Source: Jacaranda mimosifolia (taxonomy: Eukaryota > Streptophyta > Magnoliopsida > Lamiales > Bignoniaceae). From it: a DNA stretch of 64,000 nt. The position numbers and the translations under genes are program-made. Below are positions 10,190 through 21,703 of the stretch, one piece after another. The stretch covers positions 32,158,690-32,222,689 of the forward strand of contig CM032118.1 in assembly GCA_018894105.1 (NCBI GenBank), read 5' to 3'. Each line of letters starts with the position of its first letter. Positions within the stretch are counted from its first letter, which is position 1. The notes under the pieces are model-generated. The model saw only the letters and a list, made by a program, of their open reading frames with translations. It had not been told where the DNA came from and made no database searches.

Positions 10190-12830
10190 AAACAATTCTA
10201 ATCATGATTTTGAGAAAATGATTGAGAAAATGCCTAGTCGTGAGGTAAAAGACTATTTCGATCATTATGAAGAATGGATGAGATTAGCTAAGGTTCTTCA
10301 CCATAATCCATAGTAGTGTAAATTCCACACCACCCAAATAAGTTATTATAAGGGAGAAGTTTGGGATTCCTTCGGGGTATGAAATTTTGGTTCCTATTGG
10401 GGAGGACTATGATGCACGGATACGAACACGGTGACACGGATACGATATGACACGGACACAATGATACATTAAATTTTAAAATATTAGATACGACACAGAA
10501 CCGACACGGTTATCATAATATATATAAGTATTTATTAGTCATATTAATATATGTAAAATAAAATATATATCAAAGTAAAGTGAAAAAAATAATACTGAAC
10601 ATTAAATAAGTATATTTTAAATTCAAATAAATAATGAATCCCCTAAATGGAAATAAGTATTAGATTTCATGTAAATTATATAATGGAAATTTTCAATACA
10701 AAAAAAATGTAATATTAGTCATGAAAAATATGTGATAATGTAAAAATTATAACTAATGACATTTGAGAAGATTTATGCTTATCATTAAAGATTTGCCCTC
10801 AATTATTGAATACAATTTTTGCCGCTATTAAACGTGTAAAATTATCATTTTTTTTCAATGTGTCTAATCATCTAAATTTATTAGGATATTATAATCATAG
10901 TAAGATCTTTTTACTAACTTTGTTTGTTATTTAAAAAGTTTTATATTACTTATTAGCCGTGTCCGACACTGTGTTGGATTTTATTTTTTTATTTTAATTT
11001 TTAAACACTTATTGGCCATGTTCGACACATGTTGGACACTGCATTGAGTGATTTTTCGGCATGTCCATGCATTATAGGAGGATGATAACCTTAACAAACC
11101 TTTGATAGACTTTTTGTGTCTTTACACAACATACATAGATAGCAGTCTTCAGTTCCCAATTTCAACTCTTTATTTGTCAATTTCTTACTTGTTTAATATT
11201 TCTTTGAGCCAACTTATTCTCACATCCTTTCATTTGATGGTAGGTTTTCCATCTATGCTGGGGGTCACCTATTCTACTAACTTGCTCCATTCATTTTTCA
11301 TCATAAATTGATTTGGCTTGTTTTATTTTACTTTTCATGGGGATGCAAACTTTTTGAACGGGTATCCTAAAAATTTTCCTAATTTGTTATTTTCTCTTGG
11401 GATTTTCCTACTAATTAGAGATCTAGACTTCTCCACTACTATAGATATTTTTTAACAAATCGTCTCATTTTAACCAAGAACTTTTGGATCATTTGGATCT
11501 TCACACTATCACTATTAGCACCCTAGTAGAGCTTAGGCTACTCTATTGCTTTAGCCTCTGCCAATGGTAGGTAAGGCTATAAGACTCCATTGTTCTATTT
11601 TCTTTACTTGAGTGTCATTTTTACTCCTTACAATTATTATTTCATACTCATTTTTAGCTTGTCTTTTACAGGCATTGTGATGTTCAAGAATCGAATGAAG
11701 AGAAATGTTGTATTAAGAAATTTTTGAGGTTCTATTGGATCTAAGACTGGATCGCCATCTAGTACTCCTGTTCCAACCTCTCTTCCCTCCACCCAACTAA
11801 CTCTTAAAACTACTATTTATACTGAAGGACCTAGTCAATCCTCATTTACTTTAATCTATCCCCCGTACAAACGTTTGTCATCTATTTTTCTCAGCGAACT
11901 TGCCCAAGCTACCATCAACACCATTTCAATTCTCTTTTAATAGAAGGTGATAAATCTCTTATCCTAAAGTTCTTGCAGGGTCTTATGCCCCCAAGAGATT
12001 ACCACCACCTAAAACGCTTCCTTGATGTTGTCTTCAGACCTGAGCTATTGATAAAGTATAATATTTATCTATATTTCTCACTGTCTTTCCTGTAATCCCT
12101 CATTTTTTCTTCTTCATTGCTCTCTTTTTCTTTTATTAGTTGAGCATAGTTTCCAATCTACTGATATCTCATTGGTCATCTAATACCTCTACTAAAATAA
12201 CTTAATATCTAACATTAACGCCTTTGAGATAAAGAAAATATGTAAGTAAGTTGAAAGAGCAAATGTGAAAGCTTCATATGGCAAAAGATGCCTTGAACAA
12301 GAGTTAAGTCGGCTATACTAAGATAATTTCAAACTAAACTCTTAATTGTTGGAAGCCTTGAGCCATCAGACTTGTGAACTTGAGGGGGGTTACTAGATCA
12401 GACTATGAAGCCTCATTGACAATTTTTATTATTATATCAAAGGATAGAAAGTTTTAGACGAAAGTTAGGAGTAAAGGAAAATCCACATTCCTGCAGTTTG
12501 CGAACTTCTATGATATGTTTGCAGGCAAAGCTTTAGACTATTACTATTATTACTTCAATATATGTGGCACAATCCTAAGGCACGAGGTCTAGTTTTTTAT
12601 TTGGATATTTTAAACCAAGATACGAGCTTGCATAACTTATCTAAATTGATGGAGAATGCTAGTGATGAATTTGTTGCTATTGATGAATCTACTGAAAATG
12701 CACTGACATAGAGGTTGTAGAGGATGTTGCCTTTTTGTTGATGTTGAAAAGCCTGTTGAAACTGATTCTATCAACAATGAGCCCGCTTGAGATGCGTTAG
12801 CTTCTGCAAATGACTTTTAAAGAATTCATG
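10190..12830 (+). pseudogene. Decayed PF04195-like (putative gypsy-type transposon) gene
   Basis: Pieces of one protein can be read on the plus strand: MPSREVKDYFDHYEEW near 10215, PSGYEILVPIGED up to 10407, then after a MITE LQFPISTLYLSISYLF, SLSQLILTSFHLMVGF and FLNGYPKNFP (11140-11380). The order 'left-flank, (L/F)P..-, Q-L, G-F, P' resembles the plant family Pfam calls putative gypsy-type transposon. Ser/Thr/Pro-rich text follows (11740-11880) and charged, helix-like text at 12240-12700. Splice-like TTTTACAG at about 11670 suggests an intron. Many stops and frameshifts make it a pseudogene. A second relic of the same kind is at 56390-58560. Identification is by pattern only. Confidence 0.45.
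10408..11076. mobile_element. MITE inserted in the relic gene
   Basis: About 669 bases starting TATGATGCACGGATACGA; the right end reversed reads TATAATGCATGGACATGC, a terminal inverted repeat with several mismatches. The ends also carry repeated ACACGGACAC-type and GTGTCCGAC-type text in inverted orientation. Flanks are GGAGGAC (10401-10407) and GGAGGAT (11077-11083). Removing the element and one flank keeps the reading frame of the surrounding relic. The interior is AT-rich and non-coding. Superfamily uncertain: hAT or Mutator-derived. Confidence 0.7.
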
Positions 12831-12988
12831 AATACAAAAGTGAGACAACATCATAAGAAAATTCTTGTGAAATATGAATGTAAGTAGAGTCAATCTTGCT
12901 ATCACTGCCCACAATGGAGACATTCCCCTTGTGGGTGCCCAAAGCAAAAAGTAACAAGTTATCTTGAAAATTTATATTGGTTGCGAAG

Positions 12989-14260
12989 ATAGCTTCACAA
13001 GCTTAGGAAAATGCCTAGGAACTTTGCAGAAAACAAAACTCCACAAGCAATCTTGAAGGACCTTCGAGATGAAAAGCTCTATAAAAGAAATCTAAATGTT
13101 ATGTGGGACACAAAATGAGACATGTTTCAACCTCATTGCAATAGGTAATTAAAATAACCTTGAGACTTAAGGCTTGATAGTACTTCTTGAGACACATGAA
13201 AAACAAAATACTCTCTAAGAAAAATAAGGGTTGTCGCTGGAACAATAATCCCTATTGACAATTCGAAGGACTTCTCGAGTATAAAGCCTCCATGCTAAAA
13301 TTTTCTAAGTACTTCATAGGCAAGAACTTTTAATAGAATCCCATCACCCCAAAAAATGTTAGATGATCCCTATGTACAAGCAAATGAGAACACCCACCTC
13401 AGGCATCCAACTTGGACGCCTAGCGGGCACCTACCTCTGGCGCCCAGCACCTCGAGCATCGGGCGTCGGGTGCATGCACCACTTGGCACTCACTTTGCTG
13501 ACTGCCCTTGAGGCAACCAATGCCCTCCTTAATGGCGGTACTCTCGCTGCTACTCTCTTTCTTTTCTGCCAAGTTTGACTCAACTTTAATCTGAATTCGA
13601 ATTGGATCTTATCTCTCAACATCCCTCTTTCTTACCAAAACATTCTTATCAGTACTCTATTTCTCTTGCTTTTCATTTGTTGGTCTTAAGATACATGTTC
13701 TGATGACGATATATTATTATACATTTTGTTTATCTTTACTTGGTTGTACACATATGGAATTTAGATGGAGTCTAATTTATAGCATTCATATCAAAGTTAT
13801 GGTGAAATACTATATGGTTTAAGAAAAATGAAAATGCACATATAATGTCAATATACAACGAGGTCCCAGAAGGAGTCTAAGGGGGTCTAACTTTTCCTTA
13901 TCTAAGTAGGTTGACCTTATGGTAAAAATGAAAGTGGCTTGCCTTGGCTGCAACTATTTAATGAAATGATTGTAAGGGGAAAGTCTAAGATTCAAGGCAA
14001 AGTGGAGAAAATAGCACAACTTACTTTTATTCGACATGAGTTTTGGATGGGATGACAAAAACAACTCAAGTGACAAGGTTGGAGAAGTGCTTGACATGTC
14101 GGCTAGCAGTACGTATTTTCAAAGTATTATTTTTGTTAAATAGCAAGCTATGCATCCTATTTACTTTAACTCAAGAAACCCATATAAATATAATTTTACT
14201 TGACTTCATGTGGGCTAATTCTAGAGATGCATTGTTGAAAAGGAAACTTGCTGCATCACT
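12989..14260. other. Duplicated flank, non-coding
   Basis: Matches 45437-46107 plus 52135-52715. It includes a GC-rich patch (13390-13560) with CGCC/GGCG-rich text that recurs, diverged, at 45865-45975. Short open frames cross this patch on both strands but are not conserved between the two copies, so I do not call a gene. No supported function. Confidence 0.5.
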
Positions 14261-14779
14261 TAACTCATTCTCGAGCAGTAGCTACCATCTATGACGATTG
14301 AACTAATAATGGAGGGGCCTGAAAGCTATGGTACAACAAAATGACTACATCTCAATCATTAACCCAAATATAGTTCCAACATTGTCGCCTTCATACTGAG
14401 CGAGTGTGAGATCACTTACCATAGTCTTTTTATATCTTTGTCATCAACAATATCATCAACCCACCACAACATGCACAAAATGGATGCATCGGTACCACCA
14501 TCTTATTTCACATATACATTACTAATTAATTCTTTGCATCTAACTATGCATGCTTCATAGCCATGTTCAATTAAGAAAACATATTAAGCAATAAAAACAT
14601 AAAGGACATGCATAAATGACCAAGTGGTTATCACATAACAATAATGGCACAATATATAGTTCAATCTTAAGTTTTTCTTGTAATGAAGACTTTACAACAT
14701 GAATAATACTATAGTAACAATACATTAATGTGGATAGTTATGAAATTACACAGTACATCACTAATGCATTCCTGTGTAA
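14261..14779. other. Unassigned sequence
   Basis: About 500 bases right of the duplication edge. It may be the 3' non-coding part of the Harbinger relic on the minus strand. No frame, repeat pair or RNA gene is visible. Confidence 0.4.
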
Positions 14780-15120
14780 TCTTTCCATATTTGTTGCGCT
14801 ATGGAATCACAATGCAAATTTTGTTCTTAAATGGCTTCTTTGGACATGTCAATAGCCTTTTTGTATTATTGAAATGACGACCCCTCATCTTCCTCAACAT
14901 ATATATCTAGGTCCACATATGGCTCAAAGGTCTAATTATTCAAACAATATCTTTGAACAAAGTTATGAAGGGCATAACACATAACAATAATATTAGATTG
15001 TGTTGAGAGCTGTATTCTCTAAGCATTCAAAAGCATATCTGTGTAATTCCAAAGCACCATTTACATGGTTCATAATAGTGGACTGTTAGCAGTTAAATAA
15101 TTCTCTAATTACTCATGGCC
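14780..15120 (-). pseudogene. PIF/Harbinger transposase C-terminal relic
   Basis: On the minus strand the text NIIVMCYALHNFVQR is readable near 14950-14995. This matches the conserved C-terminal 'ACC-LHNFI' stretch of plant PIF/Harbinger (HARBI1-like, DDE_Tnp_4) transposases. Downstream text reads FEPYVDLDIYVEEDE and IDMSKEA, then IAQQIWKDY, which fits the acidic tail and final helix of the family. Stops interrupt it. The catalytic DDE residues are not seen, so only the end of the gene remains. The copy is not part of the A/B duplication. Confidence 0.6.
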
Positions 15121-15293
15121 TATTGTTTCGACCAATCCACTTAGTATCTAATACTATTCCTTCCTGTATAATGATATAAAATTAGGAAAATTTTGTGTGC
15201 CCTGAGTTTATAGCATAGTATTTAACTACAATAAATTATAATTAGAATTATGTGAGGCATATTATAACTTCATACTAGGCAAGTGTATTATTA

Positions 15294-17479
15294 TGTTGGA
15301 ATAATGCCCTGCAATCAATTAGATTGGCATGTTAAAACTATTTCACTTGTGATACAATCTTAATTGAATGACATTCTTATTAAATGGCCATCTTCATCTT
15401 ATATTTGTTTTACTTCACTGGCATTTGGTTGAAGCCCCTAAATCACATAAGACTATAGGACTTGATCACGCATATGATGATGATCATGAAATAAGTTTTT
15501 AAGGTCGTGATTTTAAATGTTCCAAGTCATAGAATCTTATGAAAGAAGACATCTAAGATTTGAATAGACTTGCATTAACTATGTATATTCCAAGGACATG
15601 GATATTACTCCATTTCATGAGCAATCTATGTGAGATATGGATGCATTTTAGTAGGTACTTGTTAGAGAACAAGTTCATTGAAGACTTGCCCGAAGAAACC
15701 ACTAGATAGCCGAAGTGGCAAGTCGACGATGGAAAGTTCTCCAGCTTACGCTAGTGCATATAATTAATCCTTGGACCTGAGGATCCATGGTAACCTTATG
15801 TTTAGGGACTTATGCTTTGACTCTTCTCGGACCACATAGCGGGTCATTTGAGGTTGAGATTGGGCATTAGCTACTTAAGTATGAAAATTTGTAAGATTCA
15901 AGATGGGATCCATCTCCTTATTGTTGTGAAGGACGAGTGCATCTCTTATGTATTTTATAATGATCAATTCCAAGAAATCCTTGTGCAAGGTAGTATGACA
16001 ATTTGGAAAAAGAGTTTTTCAATGTTGAGGTCATAAAGGGGAATCGAACATTGGATGTAGAAATATAGTTATCGAGGTTATTAGGGAGCCAACAAATATC
16101 TTGCCCTAGGTATTTTTTGGGAAATAGGAGATGGAAGGACCGTATTTGCATGGTAAGCATAAGCTAGCATAGTTCATCAAGACATAATTTATTCATCCAA
16201 TTAGTTAAGCTCCATGAGCTTGTAGCTAGACATCAAGCATAGAGATTGGATACTTTTTGATTAATAGAGATTAATTGAAAGGATTATTAGTTTAAAGGAG
16301 TTTAAACTATTTAAACTAATGAGCATATTCAAAATATCACAATAAGTTATGAGCCCATGTCCAGTGAATGGATGAACCTAATGGGTCACACACAAAAGCC
16401 TATAAGAAGCACTTATTTGATATGAGAAATTTTCTAAGGAGTTAGAAAATTCACCTTAGGCGTGTTTTAAGGGAGACGGTTTTTGACAATTTAATTTGTC
16501 ATCTTGGCTTGATTAATGTAAGTATTAAATGAATCAAAATAATTTAAGAAGTTAAATGAAACCAATTAAATTAAGGAGTTAATTTAATTGGTGGCATATG
16601 ACAATTAATTAGTCAAATTAACTTAGGGAGTTAAGTTAACGTTAATTGACTTAAATAGTCAAGTTAATTGACTTAAGAAGTTAAGTCAAATTGATTAAAT
16701 TAAAGAATTAATTTAATTAATTAATGAGAATTTTATTTTGAAAGAAAATTAAATGTAAGAGTCCATTTGAATTTGCATTTAGAGTTAATTAACATTTCAT
16801 TTCATAAGATGAAATATAAATGTTAATTAAATGCAAATGTAGGTGAAATTCAAATTCACATGCAAGTTGACAAGTTGATCAACAAGCATGGGAGATGTGA
16901 TGCCAACTTGCATCGTCTCTCCTCTTTATAAATTGCCTTATGCCCAGCCACCCCATCCACTATGTGATAGTTGGCATTCCACATCATTTCCCACCAAAAG
17001 TGTGATATTCATGTGCTGAAGATCCACACTAAATTCTTTCCTCTCCTTCCCACCTCCAAAACACCTCATATCACCTTTTTTCTCACTTTTTCTAGCTCAA
17101 GTTAGGTTGATCTAGTGCTTGCCTAAGATGTGTGGACTTTGTCATTAGAGGTCCAACACTTGGGGATTTAGAGTTCCTTGGTGAACCATTGTTGTCTAGT
17201 AGTTTCGATGGTTGATTTGGAGGAACTAGGAGCTTCTGATTGGAACAAAATTTTGGCAGCATCTACTTGGATTTGTGGTGGGGTTACCTGCCAGTTTTGA
17301 TGATTTTTGGAGTTGTGGAAGGGGTTCAACCATTGGCATCTTCTACTGCATGTAGATCTTCTATTGAAGATTTCATTGGAGTGATCTTTCTCTTGCTTTT
17401 GTGTTAATCTTCAAAGGTAAATTTTCTAAAACTAAATCCTTATTTTGAGCATGAATAAGATCCTTGGAATGGAGTGGAT
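15294..17479 (+). repeat. L0: long-LTR family LTR, end missing
   Basis: Starts TGTTGGAATAATGCCCTG and follows the long-LTR family over about 2.19 kb: the AATTAGATTGGCATG start block, the TTAA-rich array at about 16500-16740, and a TATAAAT box at about 16927. It breaks off at 17479, where the L1 LTR begins. Comparison with L3 and L4 suggests that roughly the last 90-100 bases are missing. No internal region of its own remains. Confidence 0.8.
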
Positions 17480-19733
17480 TGTTGGAATAGTGCCCCTCAA
17501 GTCAATTAGATTGGCATGTAAACTATTTCACTTGTAATATAATCTTGATTGAATGATATTCATTAAATGACCATCTTTATCTTATGCTTATATTTACTTC
17601 ACTGACATTTGGTTGAAGCTCTTAGATCGCACAAGAGTACGGGATTTGGTCACACATTAGGTGGTGATCATGAAACAAGTCTTACACGATTGTGATCTTA
17701 AATCTTCCAAGTCGTAGGATCTTATGAAATACGACATCTAAGATCTTGATAGACTTGCACTTACATGCATAAATCCAAAGAGTTAGATATTGCTCCATTT
17801 CATTAGCAAGGCCATATGAGATATAGGTGCATGTTTGTGGGTGCTTGTTAGGGAACAAGTTCACTGAAGGCCCGCCCAGATAATCTACTAGATATCTGAA
17901 GAGGCAAGTTAGTAGTGGCCAAATTCTCCAGCTTATGCTAGTGCATATAATTAGTCATTTTCCTGAGGATCCATGGTAATCTTGTGTTTAGGTCCTCATG
18001 CTTTGACTTATCCTTGATCACTTAGCAGGTCGTTTGGGAAGAGATTGGGTATGAGCACTCAGGCATTGAGGTTTGTGAGATCCAAGATGAGATCCAACTC
18101 CTCGTCATTGTGAAGGGCAAGTACATCTCCTCTATATTATATAATGATCGATTTCAAGAAATCCTAGTGCAAGGTAGTATGATAATTTGAAAAAGGAGTT
18201 TTCCAAAGATGAGGTCATACAAGGGAATCGAACATTGGGAATAGAAACATAAAATTGAGGCTATTAGGAAGCTGGCAAATATCTTGCCCTAGGCCTCTTT
18301 TGGGATATAGGAAATGGAAAGATCGTATTTTCATAGTATGCATAGAGCTAGAATGGTTCTCCAAAAGCATTCATTTTGGCCAACTAGTTGGGCTTCATGG
18401 GCTTGAGGTTGGACATCGACCATGGAGATTGGGTATTCTTCAATTAATGGAGATTAGTTGAATTGAGCCATTAGTTTAAAAGAGTTTAAACTGATATGAA
18501 TATTTGATATTCTATTAGTCACAAAAAGTTGTGAGCCCTTGTCCAATGAATGGTAGAACCTAATAGGTCACATACAAAAGCAAATTGCAAATCCTACTTG
18601 ATGAAGTCGAATTTTCTAAGAGTTAGAAAAATTCCTTGATGACAGATTTTGGAGGTAGACAGTTGATGCAATTTGTGTTCATTTTGGCTTGGTTAATTTA
18701 ATTGTTAAATTGATCCAATTTACTTAAGGAGTGAAATTAGATCAATTAATTAATGTGTTAATTATTTGGTGCCACATGACTATCAATTGGTCAAGTTAAC
18801 TTAAGGAGTTAAGTTAACAATTACTAGCTTAAAGAGTTAAGCTAATTGACTTAAGAGTTAAGTCAAAGGATAATTAATTAAATTAATTAACGTGTTTCAT
18901 TTAATTAAAAATGAAGAATTATTTTTGGAGGGAAAATTCAAATGAAATATTCATTTGGTATGATATTAGAATTTATTTGAATGATATTTCATGAGATGAA
19001 ATGAAGATTTCTAATGAAATTCAAATGCACACAAAATTCACATGCCACTTGCTTGCAAACTTGAGAAAGGTGTGATGTCACCTTGGCATCACACCATCCT
19101 CCCTCTATATATAGATATAGAGTGTGAGAGTGGGTGGTCACTTGGTGTGAATTGCAAGCAATCTAGATCTAAGATTAGATTATCTCATTTTCCTCCAATT
19201 TTCCAAGTGTTACTCATATGTTGAAGCTTCACTTTTCTTCATCTCCTACCTCCTAATCAAGCCTTCATCCTTCATTTCTTCTATTTGTTCTCCAACTAAC
19301 ATTGAAAGAATTGGATTTTATGCATTGGTGTGTGGATCTTATCATTAGAGGCAAGACGATTGGATTGATATTCTTTTGGAGATCCTTTATTCAGGCTGAA
19401 TCTTTGGAGTGTCCATTGGAATCCTTTCTAGAACTATTTTGAGGTGAAATTTTTCCTGCTGAATCATCATGACGTTGGTGATCTTTTGGTCTAAGTTTCA
19501 CTCAATTCTGAGTTTGTTTGTTTAGGCAAAAATTGCTTGGAAACCCGTTGTGCTGTTGGGAGCCAGATTCAAAGAGTTGAAGTCGTTTTTCTGGTTTCCT
19601 TTGATTTTGTGAAAATTAAAGTAATCCTAATACCAAATCCAAATCTATTTTAGATCCTTAGCTTCATATGTAGCTAGTTATTTTGGTGTTTTTATGCTTT
19701 GATAATTAGATTCTAGTGCTATATGTGACTTCA
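17480..19733 (+). repeat. L1 5' LTR
   Basis: 2254 bases from TGTTGGAATAGTGCCC to TATGTGACTTCA. This is long for plant copia LTRs and is comparable to the Angela-type range. It has the family TTAA-rich array (about 18690-18900) and the TATA box (19106-19114). Its sequence near the TATA box differs more from L2 than the two L2 LTRs differ from each other, so it is a separate subfamily. Confidence 0.88.
19106..19114 (+). promoter_or_regulatory. L1 LTR TATA box
   Basis: TATATATAG in the context CATCCTCCCTCTATATATAG. The same box lies at 24185-24193 (L2 5' LTR), 33876-33884 (L2 3' LTR, changed to TATACATAG), 42134-42142 (L3, minus) and 59304-59312 (L4, minus). Conservation in all copies supports a promoter role. 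Confidence 0.6.
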
Positions 19734-19735
19734 AG

Positions 19736-19748
19736 TTGTATCGGAGCC
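19736..19748 (+). other. L1 primer binding site
   Basis: TTGTATCGGAGCC, two bases after the LTR end. It is a mutated form of TGGTATCAGAGCC, complementary to the 3' end of plant initiator Met tRNA. Confidence 0.8.
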
Positions 19749-21703
19749 TAATTCATGTTATGATTTGGATTTTTTGATTGATTGATTCATGCGGTGAATT
19801 GATCAAAATCTCCAAATACTTTATCCAACCTATGGATTGGAGTGTTTGGATGATGTTGTATGTGGCTGCTTCGCCTGATGAATTAAAAACAAGCTAATAT
19901 GTGTTTTAAGTGTTAATTCATATGATTAGCATGTTTTAATTCGTAGTTGCTGATGTTGAATTTCAATTTAGCATTAGTAGATGTTATATGTTGATATAGA
20001 TTGTTAAATTTGGCCTTAAGATGTTTGAGTCATTTTTGGATCCAATATGATTGGAGTTTATTGGAGATTTTTGAAAATTTTGATTTTTACTTAAAACTTA
20101 TTTTTGGAAGCATGATTGAGCAATTGAAATTTCATTTTTAAAAGTTGTTTTAGATCTGAAATTTCATTTATATTGTATGATTAATGTTTAGAATGTGTCC
20201 TAAATTTTTTGGTGCACAAAAGTTGAACGGAAAATCACTTAACTTGCTCAAGTCCTTGAAATAGGGTTGTTGCAAGCCTTGGCCAGATGCCCTTATAGCA
20301 CGCGTGCACCCAGGCTAGGTCGACAGCAGGCAGTTTTGTTCTAGGGGAGTTTTGCGTGTTATGTTTGGTTCCTTTAGTGACCAAAAGTGTTTTGTTTCAC
20401 ACATAATAGATGCACAAATGTTGTGCAACTTCTCAAAATTATGTTTAACTTTTTTTATTGCTTTTAAAACTTGTTAAAGTTAATCTTCAATAATGTTGAA
20501 TAATTGTTATGCTTCTTCTTGCTTGGCCAATTAATTGTTTATGAGATAAGCATTTAATTATTGGAATTGAATGTCAATTCTAGATTTATTTATTGTTCAT
20601 TTAATTGTTGAATGGATGATGAATGAATGGGGATGATCATGAGCCTTTAATATTAATTTTATTTGTTTCAAGTCGTTGAAAATGGTGGTATTAAAGTAGG
20701 GCTTGCATACCTCTTAGTCTCTATCTTGTAATTGTTATGAGAGTAGAATCACTAGAAGTGATGATTTTTTTCTCATGTAAATGTTACAAGGAGCAAAGAA
20801 GGCCATTGGAGGCATGAAGACCAATGAATGTATGGGGATACACTCATGTAATAGCTATATTTAATCAACTCACTTAAAATCAACTAAGTGGTGCACCTAT
20901 GGCTCTAAGTGCATCACTTGGTTAAGGTTCATGGTCATCCCACCCTAGGAGCATGCTAGGCGCATTTACTTATTTATGTTTTCCTTATCCTATTGATGTA
21001 TGAGATGCATGGTAAGGATAAAGAAAACTTAAATAAGAAGATAAAATGATGAGATCTTTGCAAGCAAGAAAAAGCCTCAACTTAGAATGTCTAAGTGCTT
21101 TCAAATATTAAGTCAAAATGGATACATATTAAAAAGTGTTTTAATTATTCCATGCATTTTACTAATAGTATGTGGCATGACGACACTACCATATTTTGTG
21201 ATGTCTCATTATTCGTGGGTCACACTTATGATGGAAAGCTATGATCACATACTTAGCATATGATGCACATTTGATTTGAGGCTTCCCATGGATTGGCACT
21301 CGGTCACGGGGGATGTCGTGGAGTGGTCTCGAATCAAAGTTTGATTGGTAGGTCAGACTTAACACCTAAAAATATAGATGTCGCATGAGTCATGGGTCTA
21401 TATGAAAAGTGAAGCAAAATATATCAAGGGTTGCATAGAGATGCAATTAGCAAAATTTGCTTACCTTTCGATTGTTTGTGGATGTCTCACGAGTTGTGGG
21501 TCCACTACAAGTCCTTAGGACCTTGATTCCCATTAAGAAATGAGATTTCTTGAATTTTTCTAGGGGATGAAGAATTTGATAAAACAGTGGTTGAAAAACA
21601 TGCTTAAAAGACCATGAACATGGTTTTTAATATCAATATTCAATCATATGCTTATAATCTTCATTTTCACATCTTCTAGATTTTTGAAATCTTCAAAAAC
21701 AAA
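19749..21703 (+). other. L1 long untranslated leader
   Basis: About 1.95 kb between primer site and gag, with no supported frame. L2 and L3 have the same leader of nearly the same length. It contains a GC-rich patch (20275-20330, CACGCGTGCACCCAGGCTAGG) and, at 21205-21505, diverged copies of a GGCACTCGGTCACGGGGG-type motif. It probably holds the packaging and dimerisation signals. Confidence 0.6.

Larger units (their letters stand above)
9418..12988. other. 3.57 kb block present only in copy A
   Basis: Copy A runs ...CTCTACTAAAG (to 9417), then this block, then AGCTTCACAAGCTTAGG. Copy B joins the two flanks directly near 45436 (CTCTACTAAAGACAGCCTC). So either this block inserted in A or B lost it. 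It holds a decayed PF04195-like gene and two MITEs. No clear terminal repeats are seen at its edges, and the joint shares only AAGA(C/T)AGC, so a deletion in B is at least as likely. Confidence 0.75.
1..14260 (+). repeat. Segmental duplication, copy A
   Basis: Outside later insertions, this block aligns by eye with 44120-52715 in the same orientation. Matching stretches are 1-904 with 44120-45015, 8409-8580 with about 45016-45178, 9162-9417 with 45179-45436, 12989-13690 with 45437-46107, and 13690-14260 with 52135-52715. The block probably starts to the left of the window. Homology fades near 14260, after the shared text about a lost stretch ending in GGAAACT. Differences between copies are frequent (single bases and small indels), so the duplication is old. 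It carries no intact gene. Confidence 0.85.

Noticed and set aside
13363..13622. Open frames on both strands in a GC-rich patch of copy A
   Set aside because: The duplicate patch at 45865-45975 does not keep the frame, so there is no sign of coding selection.
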